64,000 nt of DNA from Daucus carota subsp. sativus (taxonomy: Eukaryota; Streptophyta; Magnoliopsida; Apiales; Apiaceae). The position numbers and the translations under genes were made by a program. Where the stretch lies: contig NC_030385.2 in the NCBI RefSeq assembly GCF_001625215.2, positions 12,455,135-12,519,134 on the forward strand, written 5' to 3'. The notes beneath the pieces are model-generated. The model did not search any database. It was not told where the DNA came from and worked only from the letters and a program-made list of their open reading frames with translations. This document shows positions 13,663-26,019 of this stretch, in pieces (position 1 is the stretch's first letter; each line of letters starts with the position of its first letter).

Positions 13663-14049
13663 GTATTTATATATGCGCGCACAGACATATATAATTAAGA
13701 GTTAATTACATTTTGTAACCCCTAGGTTTGCTCCAAACGCAGTTTAGTACCTGAACTTTAAAACGTGACAATATGCACCCTACACTTAACATTCCCGTGC
13801 AAGTTGTAACCCCCGGTCACTATTCCGTCCAAATATGTCGTTAACTTTAACAGTGTGTATATTAATTTCTAACAGCTACTTTATCCCTTGTGACTCCTCA
13901 AAGTTTTGTATTATATTTTGAAATTATTTCTGAAAACACACAACGATGTAAAAAAAAATTAAAATAAATTTTAAAATATGTATTTATTTTAAAATTTTAA
14001 AATTAGTTACATCGTTTATGTAAAGAAAAAATTCAGATCATAAATCTAG
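13663..14049. other. Possible one-ended repeat, no gene
   Basis: 13695-13810 (taattacattttgtaacccc ... gtgcaagttgtaacccccgg) looks like the end of a dispersed repeat, but no matching inverted or direct partner was found in the window. Confidence 0.3.
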
Positions 14050-14486
14050 ATACATGTATATTATTATACTATAAAAAGCCAACATGGGTATAATTTGTAG
14101 TCGTACAAAATTTTGCTTTGGTACTCTCGTGTGAAACTCAAAGTCTACACCATGTAGATGTCTACTACTCTTGCATTATTAAATTGTTTTTCATATACTA
14201 AAAACACTCCTAATGTATATTAATATCTTTTTTAATATTATTTATAATAAGTATTAATTGAATAAATAAATTATCACATATTAATATCAGAATAATATTT
14301 ATAGATAGATAATAAATTGTAAAAGCTAAATTTTCACTAAAAAATATAATCAGTTGGTTAATATAATTTAATCAAAATCCAATTCATTAATATTAAAATA
14401 CTAATAAGATGGTGTTAAGATTTGAATTATAATTAATAAATTACGAATTATATATCCGCCCGTGCTTTGCACGGGTTAAAGGCTAG
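14050..14486 (+). mobile_element. Short non-autonomous Helitron
   Basis: The right end has a hairpin (gcccgtgctttgcacggg, 14459-14476) followed by ttaaagg and CTAG (14483-14486), then T. This is the canonical Helitron 3' end. A 5'-like start (attatactataaaaagcc) lies near 14050. It is about 435 bp, non-coding, and ends about 480 bp upstream of the phosphomannose isomerase TATA box. Confidence 0.6.
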
Positions 14487-14962
14487 TACATATATAATTC
14501 AAAACTAACTAAATATAGAATAGAAGTTGTATATAATTCAAATATTAAAAATCTAATTTGTAATCTATTTTAAGATATAATTTCTAAATTTATACACAAC
14601 AAATTTTAATCCAAGTCAAAATCCAGCTAACTTAACAAAAAAACTCATCCAAGAAAAGTTTATTAAAGTAGATTTTTCTAACTTATGTACAATTTGGTCT
14701 AAAATTGGCATAAACCTTAAAGTTGCCACCGACCCAACAGCATTGAGCATCCCAATGTAAGTCCTGTTTCTTCCTGTGCCAGTTTCTTAATTCTAGATTT
14801 ACGTGTCCAAATTCCTCGTGATTACCTTTCTAGAATCCTCAACTACCCTTTCATTTACTACTACTTTCAAACATTGCCATCTCTTCCTTTCTCTGTCTAT
14901 TTATTCAACTCAATTTCCATCGAACCCACACTTTTTATTTCTTTCTTTCCCTCTTAAAAGTC

Positions 14963-14969
14963 TATATAA
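14963..14969 (+). promoter_or_regulatory. TATA box of phosphomannose isomerase gene
   Basis: TATATAA lies 107 bp upstream of the start codon and is followed by a CT-rich leader (about 14990-15020) typical of plant 5' UTRs. Transcription would begin around 14995. Confidence 0.55.
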
Positions 14970-15069
14970 TACGGTTACACACATAATCTATTTTCTTTCT
15001 TCTTTTTCTTTGCGCAAGATTTGAACTTTTGAGTTTCTAAGCAACCCCTTTTGTTCAGTTTGTTTGATC

Positions 15070-18000
15070 ATGGCCAGTAGTACTAATGGGTCTGCAAACA
15101 GCCATTCAAGAGCCAGGCTGCAGAGGCTTAGATGCTCTGTTCAGAACTATGATTGGGGGAGAGTTGGGTATGAATCTGCTGTGGCTAGACTCTATTGTAA
15201 GAACTCTGGGGTGGAGATTGATGAGAACAAGTGTTATGCGGAGTTGTGGATGGGAACACATGCATCTGGGCCTTCTTTTGTTGTGGGGGAGAATGGGGAG
15301 CAGAGTTTGAAGAGTTGGATTGAGAACAACCCGGGTGTGCTTGGAGATAAGGTGTTTGACAAGTGGAACACTAATCTCCCTTTCTTGTTCAAGGTATTTT
15401 ACATGTTTGATTTTTATTATTTTTTTGATTCCACAAGTTGATGTTTGATGTTTATCGCTGGCTTTGCTCAAAGCAAGAGAAATTGATTGATTGAACTTTT
15501 TGAGAGGGAATTTTGGGTTTGGTTTTGTGTTTATGAATTTATCAATTTTTGTTTTGTTGTGTAATTTGGTTGATCAAGTTATATTTTAAAATCGTGTGGA
15601 TGATCAGAGTTGGGTTCCGGTCATGTTTCTGATCATGTCAAAATTTGAGACTAGTATAATTCGTTTGGAGTGATAATAGAGGATATTGAAGCACTTCCTT
15701 TTTTATCCGCAATTGAATGCTTAGTTTAATGTTACTAAACCAGGAAACATCTGTAATATTAGTAACTCAGAGAAGTTAATAGGGAATAGGAATAAGTCAT
15801 TAAATGTATGTGAGAAAGGCATGGATATCATGCGTCTTTTCAAGCATTTTGTTATGGATGCACTTGTTTGGATAAGTTTGAATTTAATTAATTATATTAA
15901 CAGAAACTACAAATTTAACTACACACAGCCAACAAAATAATGCCATTCTCTATAAAATTTGCTTCTAGTAACTGTATGTGATTATTTTTGTGATTTGTAA
16001 TCATATAACTTCACAAACAACAAATCTAAGAAAAAGTGGTTAACATGTGCATGTAGGGCACATGATAGCCCTTCCAATATTTATTTGGGAAGATCTCTGT
16101 TGAAGTTATTTAAAAGACAGTGGGTCCATGTTCAGGTTTAAATAATTAGGTTCATGTTCAGGTTTCCATGTGCCAGCACTAGTTATAACCACCCCACCTG
16201 TCAAATGAATTGCCATACTAATCCAAGCAAAGTGCAGTACTAAACTAGATTTTTGCCTATTTCTTGACAAACTGATGTGACTGAGAAACTGGTGAACAAG
16301 ATTGCAATTTGATAACTCTCTTCTACACTGGACCCAAATCGCTAATTGAATGATTCCATGACTAATTTCCATCTGGAATATTGAAGAGCATTTTTAATCT
16401 TGCTACCTTTTTGATGCATTGTTATATACTTCTTCTTTTTTGCTACTTTATGCATTTTAATCTTACTGTAAATTGGCATACTTTCTTCAGTTTTTACTTC
16501 TTAGTAAATTTTCAATTTGGCTATTCAAGTTAATTTTTTCTGTTTTGACTGGGGTGGTCTTATAAGTTTTGTCACTTGTGTGTTTATTAGTTTAGTTTTT
16601 TATGCAGGTACTTTCAATAGCAAAAGCATTATCTATACAAGCCCATCCAGACAAGAAATTGGCAGAAATCCTTCATAGGACACAGCCAGACATGTACAAA
16701 GATGATAATCACAAGCCTGAGATGGTGTTGGCTATAACGGATTTTGAGGCTTTGTGTGGGTTTACTGATCTTGAGGTGACTTTCTCTTTCTATGATGGAG
16801 TTGACTTTTCATTTGGTAATTGAGTGGTTCACATGATACTATATTTTAGGTACAGTGAGAATGTACTGTTATATGATTAATGTATTCACTATATTCCATT
16901 GTAATGCGTTCGAAATTAAGCAGGAACCGATCAATTTATGGAACTGAAGTTAGGGTGGATGGTATATTCCTATGTGCTTTTCAGGATTCACGTGCAACTT
17001 AAGAAGCTATGAAGATAATAAATAAATCCACCTGTTTTTGTTTGTGGTTTCGATTTACAAGTATGTGGAGAACTTACTTGGAGGCTCTGTGTACACCGAC
17101 AATTTCACACAATTATCTGTTTTCATTGTCTCAGGAGCTCCAGAATATTCTTCGGGATTTTCATGAGGTATCAGAAGTGGTGGGCACTGCATACACAGAT
17201 CAAGTGTTAAATTGCACCGAGAAAGATGAAGTGAATAAGAAAGCCAGCCTGCAGGCTTTATTCACCAAACTGATGTCAACCAGTAAGGAGGTGATCTCAG
17301 ATGTGTTAGCCAAATTGATTAATCGCCTAAACTTGGAGAGCAAGGTAAACTACTTTTTCCTTTTAGTTAAAATTATATAGTCTTTTGTTTACTCTTCGTT
17401 TAATACTTCTTTTAGAAATTTGTTTTGCTCCTAGTTCAAGCTTTGCGCAGAGATTGTTATTTTATTTCAGTCTTAGTTGCATGGTCGGCCTCAAAGCCTA
17501 CCACCATCCTGTTTTGCTAGTTACACTATTTTATGGATCGGGGAATCAAGTTAGATCTATAAATTGAGGTTTTCTATTAGAAACAAATGATATCTAACAA
17601 ACACCTGAATTTGTATTATATGGCAAGTTATCTGACATGGTTTTTATATCTTGAACAATGAACATTATATTCTGTTTGTAGATTGGTTTGATATGCTCCC
17701 ATTAGCTTTTACCCCTTAAAACGATATTTGCCTTTTAAATACCTGGTTTTCGGTTGTATCAGGCAAGGGAATTAACTAGCAAAGAAGCACTAGTTTTGCG
17801 TCTGCAAAAGCAGTATCCAGATGATATTGGCATCATAGCGGCCCTGCTTTTTAATTACATTAAGCTTAAGCCTGGAGAAGCTTTGTATCTGGGAGCAAAC
17901 GAACCTCATGCATACATATTTGGTGAATGCATTGAGTGCATGGCTACTTCAGATAATGTTGTACGAGCTGGGCTTACTCCAAAGAAGCGTGATACTGAGA

Positions 18001-18518
18001 TCTTGTGTTCTATGCTGACATATAAACAGGTTTGTAAGAAGCCTCGGAGCTTCACCCCTAGACGTAGGCTGCTTTTCTTATACAGTAAGATGGTTGTGGA
18101 TACTGGTCAGGAAGTGGCTAATACCATTTCTTAAAAACACTGTTTCTTCTTTTATATATTGGACTGAATTTCACCTCAGGCACAAATGTAATCCTGTTTT
18201 TTGCAGGGCTCTCCTGAAATTTTGCCAGGAGTCAACATAAATTCAAGTATAAAAAGATACACTCCTCCTCTCGATGAATTTGAGATTGATCATTGTGTTC
18301 TCAAGGATGAGAACTCTGTTGTTTTCCCTGTGGTACCCGGCCCTTCAATCTTTTTGGTCACAGCAGGCAATGGAACAATGAAGTCAGAAGCTGAAGAAAT
18401 AGTTTCTGAGGGCGATGTGATGTTCGCACCAGCCAACAGTCGTATCTGTGTCACTGCTGCATCGGAGTTGCATCTGTACAGAGCCGGAGTGAATAGCAGA
18501 TTTTTTAGGCTGGACTGA
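15070..18518 (+). CDS. PMI: Mannose-6-phosphate isomerase, type I (phosphomannose isomerase)
   Basis: Interconverts fructose-6-phosphate and mannose-6-phosphate in the cytosol, supplying GDP-mannose, glycans and ascorbate (and mannitol in plants that make it). Five phase-0 exons: 15070-15393, 16608-16775, 17135-17344, 17763-18029 and 18207-18518, giving 426 residues, normal for the plant enzyme. The N-terminal [10 protein letters not shown] block is followed by SIQAHPDK (Gln119 and His121), NHKPEM (Glu146) and GANEPHAY (His283), the four zinc ligands of type I enzymes. VVRAGLT (Arg302) is the conserved active-site arginine segment. The start was chosen because ATG 15070 opens the first conserved exon and sits just behind a CT-rich leader; an upstream TTG codon is not needed. 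All introns are GT-AG. No defect is seen, so it should be functional. The symbol is by family; the specific paralogue is unknown. Confidence 0.95.
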
Positions 18519-19377
18519 CCAATGCTTTCACCTGTGATATTAGTAGTCATTTTAGCTTCATATGGTGTGAGAATTAATGCCGTGTCTGTATGTTAGCATA
18601 TTTAAAAGTAGTTTTTAATATATAATCCAGTACAATAAGTTTAAGTAATACATCTATGAGCTATCTCTGTGCATATATCCCTTCCTAAGTGATGAATAGT
18701 TGCATAGGAGATATGCAGATGCACTAGTGTCTGTATCTGCATATGTTCCTGCAGGCTGAAACTATTGAGTGTGCAACATAGTTCATCAAGTTATTGGATA
18801 CCGTAATAACTTATATTGATGGCATAAAGGTCTTGTGCCAATTATTGCCACATTGTTGTTCTTCACAAGTTATGCAATTTTCACTTCCAGGCTGATATAT
18901 TTCTGGTGCCCCAGATTGATGCAGCAATTAAAAGGTTCAACATTGATATGGTAGGCTGTCTTCCTTCCTCAAACTTTGAATATCTAATGGCCAGTGTGCT
19001 TTAGACTTTCCTTCATCTAGGCAAGCTTATGATGTTATTGCTGGTGACAGATTAAAGTCCGAGTCAAGCATGCAACCTGTCCGGTAAAAGTTATACTCCC
19101 AAGATTCAAGAAACACCTAATAATATGGTAGTGCAGGCAGGCATGTAGACTACAATTATATCGGCATTCTGTGATTGTAATTTTTATTCTTTTTTCTTGA
19201 AGAATAAAAATGTAAATGATAATATTGCTTGAATTGGTTCCTTTAAAGTCAGGGCATTGCATTTGTAACCCCGTATGAAATAGTACTACAAATGCTGATA
19301 AAAAAGTACTAGAAGCGCTGATGAAAAGTTGCACAACCGTGCACCGCTTTGTTCTAATTTATTGATGTTTGCTTCAG
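18519..19377. other. PMI 3' region and spacer
   Basis: 3' UTR and spacer between PMI and the Argonaute pseudogene. A short exon-like piece at about 18891-18950, bounded by cttccag and gtaggc, encodes about 20 residues (ADIFLVPQIDAAIKRFNIDM) that match no family known to me. No Argonaute sequence was found here, so the pseudogene is 5'-truncated. Confidence 0.5.
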
Positions 19378-22342
19378 AAAATGGTTGATGGAGGAATTGT
19401 TAATAATTGGATGTGTGTGAACTTTGCACAAAATGTTCAAGATAATTTGGCTAGCGGGTTTTGTTCAAAACTCGCATAGATGTGCACAATATCAGGTATG
19501 GTATATACCGCAAGACCTCTTTGTCTTGATGTTCTCTACATATTGTCAAGTATATGATATCAGACAAGAAGATATGGCTAGGATATCAGACAAATATATA
19601 TGGCAAGGGAACAAGAAAATCACAAGCAGATAAGAGGACGTGACAAGAAAATCTCAAGCAGATAAGAGGACGTGACACGTGACAGGGAATCTGGTAGCTT
19701 TGAAAGAAATAGAGACAAGGGGAATTTGAAATAGTGGGAAAAGACTGCACCCAGAAATAATTCATGTAGAAAATCATTATTGAAATACATTATTGTAATA
19801 CTGTAACAAAAACCTGGATCTCTATATAAGAGACCTTATTGTAAATCATCAGTTTTTGGAATACAACATCTTAAATTTCTCTACATTCATTCTTCTTATG
19901 GCAAGCTAAACCTCTTCTCCTACAGTCTACAACAGATAAACATGTTCATCAATAAGATATCATATACAAATATTATCTATTTATCATTACATCAGGGACT
20001 CCGGTGATCCAATCTGTTTGAATAGTTTGATTTATTTTGATAAATAAGATAGGATTTTTATATGATATTTATAATTCATGTTATGCATGATATTGATGAA
20101 GCATGTTTAGAAGTTATAGATTGTAGATTTTATTTTAAACATGTTTGTTTTTGTCGGAATATCTAATTGCCTACCCTCTTTAGGGTTTAACAGATATGAG
20201 AAACGATCCCCTAATATCTTGGACTGAACTATATTTTTCCTGTTTAGCGGTTCGATCCCAATCCAGTGCTTCCAGTTACCGGCGCACAGACTGATCAGGT
20301 GGAGAGTGTGCTAAAATCACGTTTTCAAGAGGTGCAGAAACTGAAGAAGGAGCTTGACCTATTGATTCTTATTCTTCCAGATAATAATGGCTCACTATGG
20401 TATGTAACCATTTGAGAAATTCTGATTCTGATATTTGTAATGGTCCAGTGCTTTTATTGAATGTCTGCGTAATTGTCTGTCTGTGGTTTTGCTTGCATTC
20501 ACACTTCTGTGTAATGGTATCTGTCTCACTAATCGCTGTTTATGACTATTCATGAAGGCGATCTAAAGAGAATTTGTGAGACCGACCTTGGAATAGTTTC
20601 ACATTGTTGCTTGACAAAACATGTCTTCAAGATGAGCAAGCAACACCTAGCGAATATGGCTTTAAAGATAACGTCAAAGTTGGGGGAAGAAATACAGTTC
20701 TTGTTGATGCTTTATCGAGGCGTATTCCACTTGTCAGTGACCGGCCTACAAGCATTTTTGGTGCCGATGTCACCCATCCTCATCCTGGAGAAGATTCCAG
20801 CCCCTTAATTGCAGCAGTATGATATAAAATTTTATAGAACTGCTTATACATACTTGAGTTAATGTTTGTATGTGTTAATATGATTGCCTCTATTTGACAG
20901 GATTATGTGTATATTATTAATTTCTTATCATCTATTGTTGCTTAAATTTGATATGAGATTTGTTATATAAATTTCAGGTCGTTGCTTCACAAGATTGGCC
21001 AGAGATAACAAAGTGTGCTGAATTGGTTTGTGCTCAAGCCCATAGACAAGAGCTTATTCAGGATCTGTACAAAAGGTGGCAGGATCCAAATAGAGAAACT
21101 GTATCAGGGGGAATGAATAATGATCAAGTATGTTCATCTCCCAACCTCTTATCTGATTGAATAATACACAATAGTAGACCTATGTGTACTCTTTATGGTA
21201 ATTTTTAAATCAAGCTCTTTACAGTATTAGTTTTGTTTCTTTGCTATAGGGAACTCCTTATTTCATTCTGCAGATCAACTGAACAGAAACCCCAGAGCAT
21301 TATATTCTATAGGTATTTATTATTACTCAGTATTATAGTGTGCTTGTCTGGTACTTGTCATTGTCGTGGCCTAATGACGAGCAAACTGCAGGGATGGTGT
21401 TAGCGAGGGGCAGTTCTATCAAGTTCTTCTGTATGAACTTGATGCAATTCGCAAGGTCCTCTAATTTTGGCCCTCTAATTTAATTGTTACCGTTATCTGT
21501 ACTTTTTTAGTTTGTTTAAATGTGTGACTCATAATGTCCAACCTAACATATCCGGCGCATATTTCATGGCTGAACTTATGAAACAGGCTTGTGCTTCATT
21601 AGAGCCAAATTATCAGCCTCCGGTTACATTTGTTGTGGTTCAGAAACACCGTCACACTAGGATGTTTGCCAACAATCGTCGCGACCATAATTCAGTTGAT
21701 AGCTAGGAGTGGAAATATTTTGCCTGGTATTCCTTTGTCTTTCCGTGCATCCTGATCTATTTAGTTATATGCACTGTATCAGTATTAAGAGTGTTTCCCT
21801 GCTTGTGAAATAACAGGGACTGTTGTGGATTCCAAAATCTGTCACCCCACCGAGTTTATTCCTTTATGCAACAGGGAACTAGCCGTCCAACACATTACCA
21901 TGTTCTTTGGGATGAGAACAAGTTCTCCGTAGATGGATTACAATCCCTCACTAACAAATCTATGTTACACGTAAGTTCACCTCTATTATTGTTTGATCAT
22001 GAATAACATATTAAAAGTAATATATAGAGTTACTACATTTTACTGGCTTCATTTTTGTGTCTTGCAGTTAGGCCAGGTGCACAAGATCTGTTTCAATAGG
22101 TGAGTAGTCATGTTTACTGGTTCTATTTTCAAACTTTATATCTCATTGTTGTCTATTTTACTCAACTCGTTGTAACGAGTTACAATATTTGTTACAGTTT
22201 CACCAGCATATTATGCTCACTTGGCAGCATTTCAACCTCGCTTCTATATGGAACCTAAACATCTAATAGCGAGGCAATGGCAAGTGGTGCTGCTGGTGGT
22301 CGTGGATGATTTGGTTCCGGTTGTTCATCTTTTGAATTTTAA
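19378..22342 (+). pseudogene. AGO1-like Argonaute pseudogene, PIWI half only
   Basis: Encodes pieces of the MID/PIWI half of a plant AGO1-type Argonaute (small-RNA-guided slicer) and keeps the intron-exon layout, so it arose by DNA duplication, not retroposition. Exons are at about 19378-19500, 20248-20399, 20558-20816, 20978-21127, 21251-21312, 21392-21455, 21587-21726, 21817-21970, 22068-22099 and 22198-22342. The hallmarks [16 protein letters not shown], the FYR/DGVSEGQFYQ junction and YYAHLAAF carry the catalytic Asp, Asp and His. Defects: TAG at 19477-19479 where AGO1 has Gln, a likely 2-base loss at the end of exon 2, a 1-base loss near 20663 (aagataacg), an extra G at the fifth exon's acceptor, a 4-base insertion at about 21703-21706, and a deletion in the exon at 21817 that removes the YLCSHAGIQ segment. 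The first half of the gene is absent. Not functional as a protein. Confidence 0.92.
19555..19962 (+). mobile_element. Probable solo LTR inside an Argonaute pseudogene intron
   Basis: The interval begins TGATATC and ends GATATCA (TG...CA ends with short inverted repeats) and is flanked by TATA on both sides. Inside are two tandem copies of an acaagaaaatc-caagcagataag repeat (about 19611-19675), a TATA-like ctctatataagag at about 19820, and a downstream leader-like stretch. This U3-R-like organisation fits a copia-type solo LTR of 408 bp. The flanking duplication is short and of low complexity, so the boundaries are uncertain. Confidence 0.5.
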
Positions 22343-22670
22343 GGTTGTGTTCACTTCATGGAATGAAATGAGTGGAGAATGGAATGAAACTATATGAACA
22401 AGTTTTATGAAGATTGGAGAGAGTATGAGGAAATAATGATTAAATATGAGTGAGTTAAAAATTTTCATGATGAAGATGATAGGAAAAGATGATGAACAAA
22501 TGGAATCAACATTCATTTCAAAACATGTGGGTTAGATTTTTAGTTAAAATAGTTAGAATGGAATGATTGAAGGAATGAAAATTATAAACAATTTCACTAA
22601 TCACTCACAATTTATAATACAAATTTCATTTAATTCTCTCCTCATTTCATTCCATGGAGTGAACACAGCC
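22343..22670. mobile_element. MITE with GGTTGTGTTCAC ends
   Basis: The left end ggttgtgttcacttcatgg and the right end ccatggagtgaacacagcc are near-perfect inverted repeats extending about 30 bp (to tgaaatgag / ctcatttca), with TAA on both flanks. It truncates the last Argonaute-like exon. A related copy is at 27586-27915. Confidence 0.8.
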
Positions 22671-22707
22671 TAAGCTACAACTCTTGAATAGAAATAATAA
22701 CAATCAT

Positions 22708-23358
22708 GACACTTCCGATAATCAATTATCCCAGTCAATATGCAAATCAATGAGAGGTTAAGTTAAAGCTATATAAATCAAATAACACGTTGAGTTAAAG
22801 CCGTGCCGTTCGTCTGACACTTCCGATAATCACAATCAATATGCAAATCAATAAGAGGTTAAATTAAAGCTATATAAATCGAATAACACGTTAAGTTAAA
22901 GCCGTGCCTTTCGTCTGGCACTTCCGATAATCAATTATCCCAATCAATATGCAAATCAATAAGAGATTAAGTTATCAATAAGAGATTAAGTTAAAACTAT
23001 ACTCCCTCTGTCCCTCTCATTTCTTTACAGTTACTATTTTGGGATGTCCCTCTCATTTCTTTACATTACCATAAATAGTAAGTTTTTTTCATCATTACAC
23101 TCGCTATCTTCCCCCACTATCTCATATTTAACAATAAAAACTACTATTACACCCACTACTTTCCTCCACTATCTCAAATCTATTATTAAATATTGATGGG
23201 TCCCACCACTTTACCCACTTTTCATCTAACTTTACTCATTTTTCATACATTGTCTTGGTCTCCGTGTCCCCCTCCAATGTAAACAATTGAGGGGGACGGA
23301 GGGAGTATAAATCAAATAACATGTTAAGTTAAAGCCGTGCCTTTGTCTTTCGTCTGCC
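22708..23358. repeat. ~105-bp tandem repeat, third unit split by a MITE
   Basis: Units begin with (g)acacttccgataatc and end with gccgtgcc..tcgtctg: 22708-22815, 22816-22917, and a third starting at 22918. The third unit is interrupted at 23001 by the Stowaway element and resumes at about 23306 (aaatcaaataacatgttaag) to about 23358. Confidence 0.85.
23002..23305. mobile_element. Stowaway-like MITE
   Basis: TA-flanked, with ends CTCCCTCTGTCCC and GGGGGACGGAGGGAG forming inverted repeats. 304 bp, non-coding. It was inserted into the tandem repeat listed above. Confidence 0.88.
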
Positions 23359-23656
23359 TCACGAGGGTTATAAAGCTAGTTCTGTTAAAGATTCAACTCC
23401 AACCATGACATTTTAATTTTTTAAAAAAAGGTAAACACAGATTAAACATCTCTGTTTCGAAACCACCATTTTATATAACTGAAAGTTGGGCTACTCATTC
23501 ATTCTGTCATTCAGTTGTAAAACAACGAGAAAGATTCAATAAAGGGAGGGCAAGATAAAAGAACATTTCTTCATATTATAAATTTTAAATGTCAAATCTC
23601 TTCATCAAAATTATAAGTAGACAGTAACAATATCTTCAACAACTTAAACTCAAATC

Positions 23657-25068
23657 TTAAACTTCTGCAACTGGGTACTCAAACACGACATCTTTTCCAG
23701 ATAGCTTCCTGTAAACTCCAGCAAATGTCTCCAGTTTGTACTCTGTATCATTGCGTGCCTTTGGGTCCAAGTAAATCTGGCAAACAATGAAATAAAAGAG
23801 TTAGAAAAAGAAAATAGACATGAGGCGCTGAAGTAGTAGCTGTAATCACCTTGATTATTTTTGAGCCATCAACTCTATATCTGATACGCTTTCCAACAAT
23901 CTCAGCAGGATGGACAACATCCTCAAGCATAGCATCATGAACAGCAGTTAGTGTCCTGGAACGAGGCCTCTGAGCAGCAGAACCTTTCTTTGGTGGCCTT
24001 AACATCCTTCGGGTAGCAATCACTACAACATCCTGCCAGTCAAAATATCATGTCAACCTCTACAAAAATGACATCAGTTGATAAAAGATCAATTTCAATG
24101 ACATTCAAACAATCAAATACAACAAGAGACAATGTGGATTGACAATTGAAGGGACCAAATAAACACATATGATATAAATTAGTAAATACCATTTGATGCA
24201 GGACAGCTTTTCAGAACAAATATATTATTAAAAAACAAATAGAAGGTAGAGCTTGCATGGGTTTACCATTGCCAAAGGGTTTCCTAATGGTGCACGGGAG
24301 AAAAAACTATGGATTGCGACCAATAAACTAGGAGACTCAATTCAATAATACAAATACTATAACATAATCAAGCCCAACAAGCACCGAGGGATTTCATTAC
24401 TTATTTGGGGTATAGGAACCCTAATGATCCAACCATACGAACCAAGGCCCATAAACCATTGGGGTTACTATAATAAACTACTCATTTATTAATCTAAAAA
24501 CCCTCAAATACAAGATACATATATAAGACACAGATAAATACACTTTCATCTCTACACAATAGACAATCACAAAGTAAATGATGATAATTTAGTAAAATTC
24601 CCAAATTTGAATGTTAGATTAGACATATTCACCTTTCCACTGAATTTCTTCTCAAGTTCTCTTACAAGCCTTAAATGGATCTTGCGGAAAGCTTTCCTCA
24701 ATCTGTAAGGAACATGTATCACCACAGCTTTGCGGTTCCCGGACACATCAATTTGACTGCAATCAAGAGATCAAATAAAACATTATTAATCATGCACCTA
24801 CAGATATCTTTGATAAGCCAGTAAAAGAATACTTACGCAGCAGCATTGATGTAAAGGTCCTTCAAGTCACTTTTAAGCTCTTGATTCGTATTTTCCAAAT
24901 CAAAGAACGCCTGCACGATTTCACCATCACATTGCTATTGTTCTCTTATATTACACAATGCAGTTAGCTTTAAAATCTATACAAGTTAGTCACCTGGGCA
25001 ACAGTTTCTTCAAATTCAGTTGGTTCAAGACCAGCATCTTTGGCGATCTTCTTTCTTGAGGTAAACAT
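23657..25068 (-). CDS. RPS7: 40S ribosomal protein S7 (eS7)
   Basis: A small-subunit ribosomal protein of the cytosolic 40S particle, needed for rRNA processing and translation. Five coding exons on the minus strand: 24994-25068, 24837-24910, 24633-24756, 23850-24032 and 23657-23776, summing to 191 residues, the usual plant length. Recognisable blocks in order are [93 protein letters not shown], and the C-terminal [16 protein letters not shown]. Exon phases agree at every junction and all splice sites are GT-AG. A 5' UTR intron (25078-25798) separates a short leader exon (about 25799-25858) from the coding part, as is common in plant ribosomal protein genes. It looks intact. Confidence 0.96.
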
Positions 25069-25077
25069 TTTGACAAC

Positions 25078-25798
25078 CTAAAATAGACCACGGTGGCGTC
25101 AAAACCTAGTAGTAGAAACATCACAAAGATTTAATAGCTCAACCCTCAAGTGCTGCCAGGATATACAGAATAAAATAATCCTTCCAGAGAATACACATCT
25201 CCATAGTAGTCTAACAGCAAGGGATCAAGACAATGCAACACAGACACAACATATTCTCAATTATCTTGCAAAATATTGTTCACTGCTAACTATCTGAAAG
25301 GGAAGGAACAGAGTTTTCAAATCAAAACCGACACAAAATTAAATTGGTCCATCAAAAATTGAATGTTTTGCAATTACCTAAAAGCTAGAAGAAAAAGGTT
25401 TTTTTTTCCTCTCTCATTGAGCAGCATCATAATCTCTCCCCCCTCTCCCTCTCCTCTCTCTCTTAATGTTGTCAAACTTGGTACTCTCTCTCCCTCCCTC
25501 CCTCTCTCTCCACACACAAACACACACTCAATTGTTCAACATACTCTAATCACCGCCCTCTCTCTGAAAGCGAGACTAAAACATTTGGTATAAAGGATAA
25601 AAATTGCATTTTTCACCCATTGCAGCTAACAGCCCGTGCATACCCAAATCAACACGCATAGCATTCAAAAAGGGTCGCGCAAATACAAAAACATCCCTAT
25701 GCACAGACAATCACATACATATACATAAGCTAAGAAGAAAAAATAAAATGAATGGAGTAAGCAATGTGACTACACACAATTAAAGATATTTTAATCAC
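25078..25798 (-). other. 5' UTR intron of RPS7
   Basis: On the minus strand the donor follows cagcgag (gtgatt, 25793-25798) and the acceptor is ttttag, next to the nine leader bases before the ATG. It contains a CT-rich stretch (25400-25520 on the plus strand) but no gene. The frame 25363-25593 is low-complexity and not considered coding. Confidence 0.7.
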
Positions 25799-25880
25799 CT
25801 CGCTGTTTCTCTCTAAGCTGCTCGGGAGGGACGATAACTTCGGCGGGGGCACAAAGGGACTAACAGAGGCGTGAGTAGGA

Positions 25881-25909
25881 TTTTATATTATCTACACATC
25901 CAACCCTAA
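25881..25909 (-). promoter_or_regulatory. RPS7 core promoter: TATA-like box and telo-box
   Basis: On the minus strand ATATAAAA (25881-25888) lies about 25-30 bp upstream of the inferred leader start. An AACCCTAA telo-box (25902-25909, plus strand) lies just upstream. Telo-boxes are typical of plant translation-apparatus promoters. No TGGGCY site II was seen. Confidence 0.6.
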
Positions 25910-26019
25910 TTTTAGTGGACGGTTGGGATTAATTCCGACTTTTCTTTTTTTTACTAAATAATTCCAGGGACTTTGAATGAATATAGATTATAGAGGGATT
26001 TCTTTCAATTAATTTTTTT

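Noticed and set aside
15106..15471. Minus-strand 121-codon frame
   Set aside because: Antisense to the first exon of PMI; no family match and PMI explains the conservation.
22708..23001. Possible CRISPR-like or satellite array
   Set aside because: Units are contiguous without spacers and number about three; an ordinary tandem duplication.
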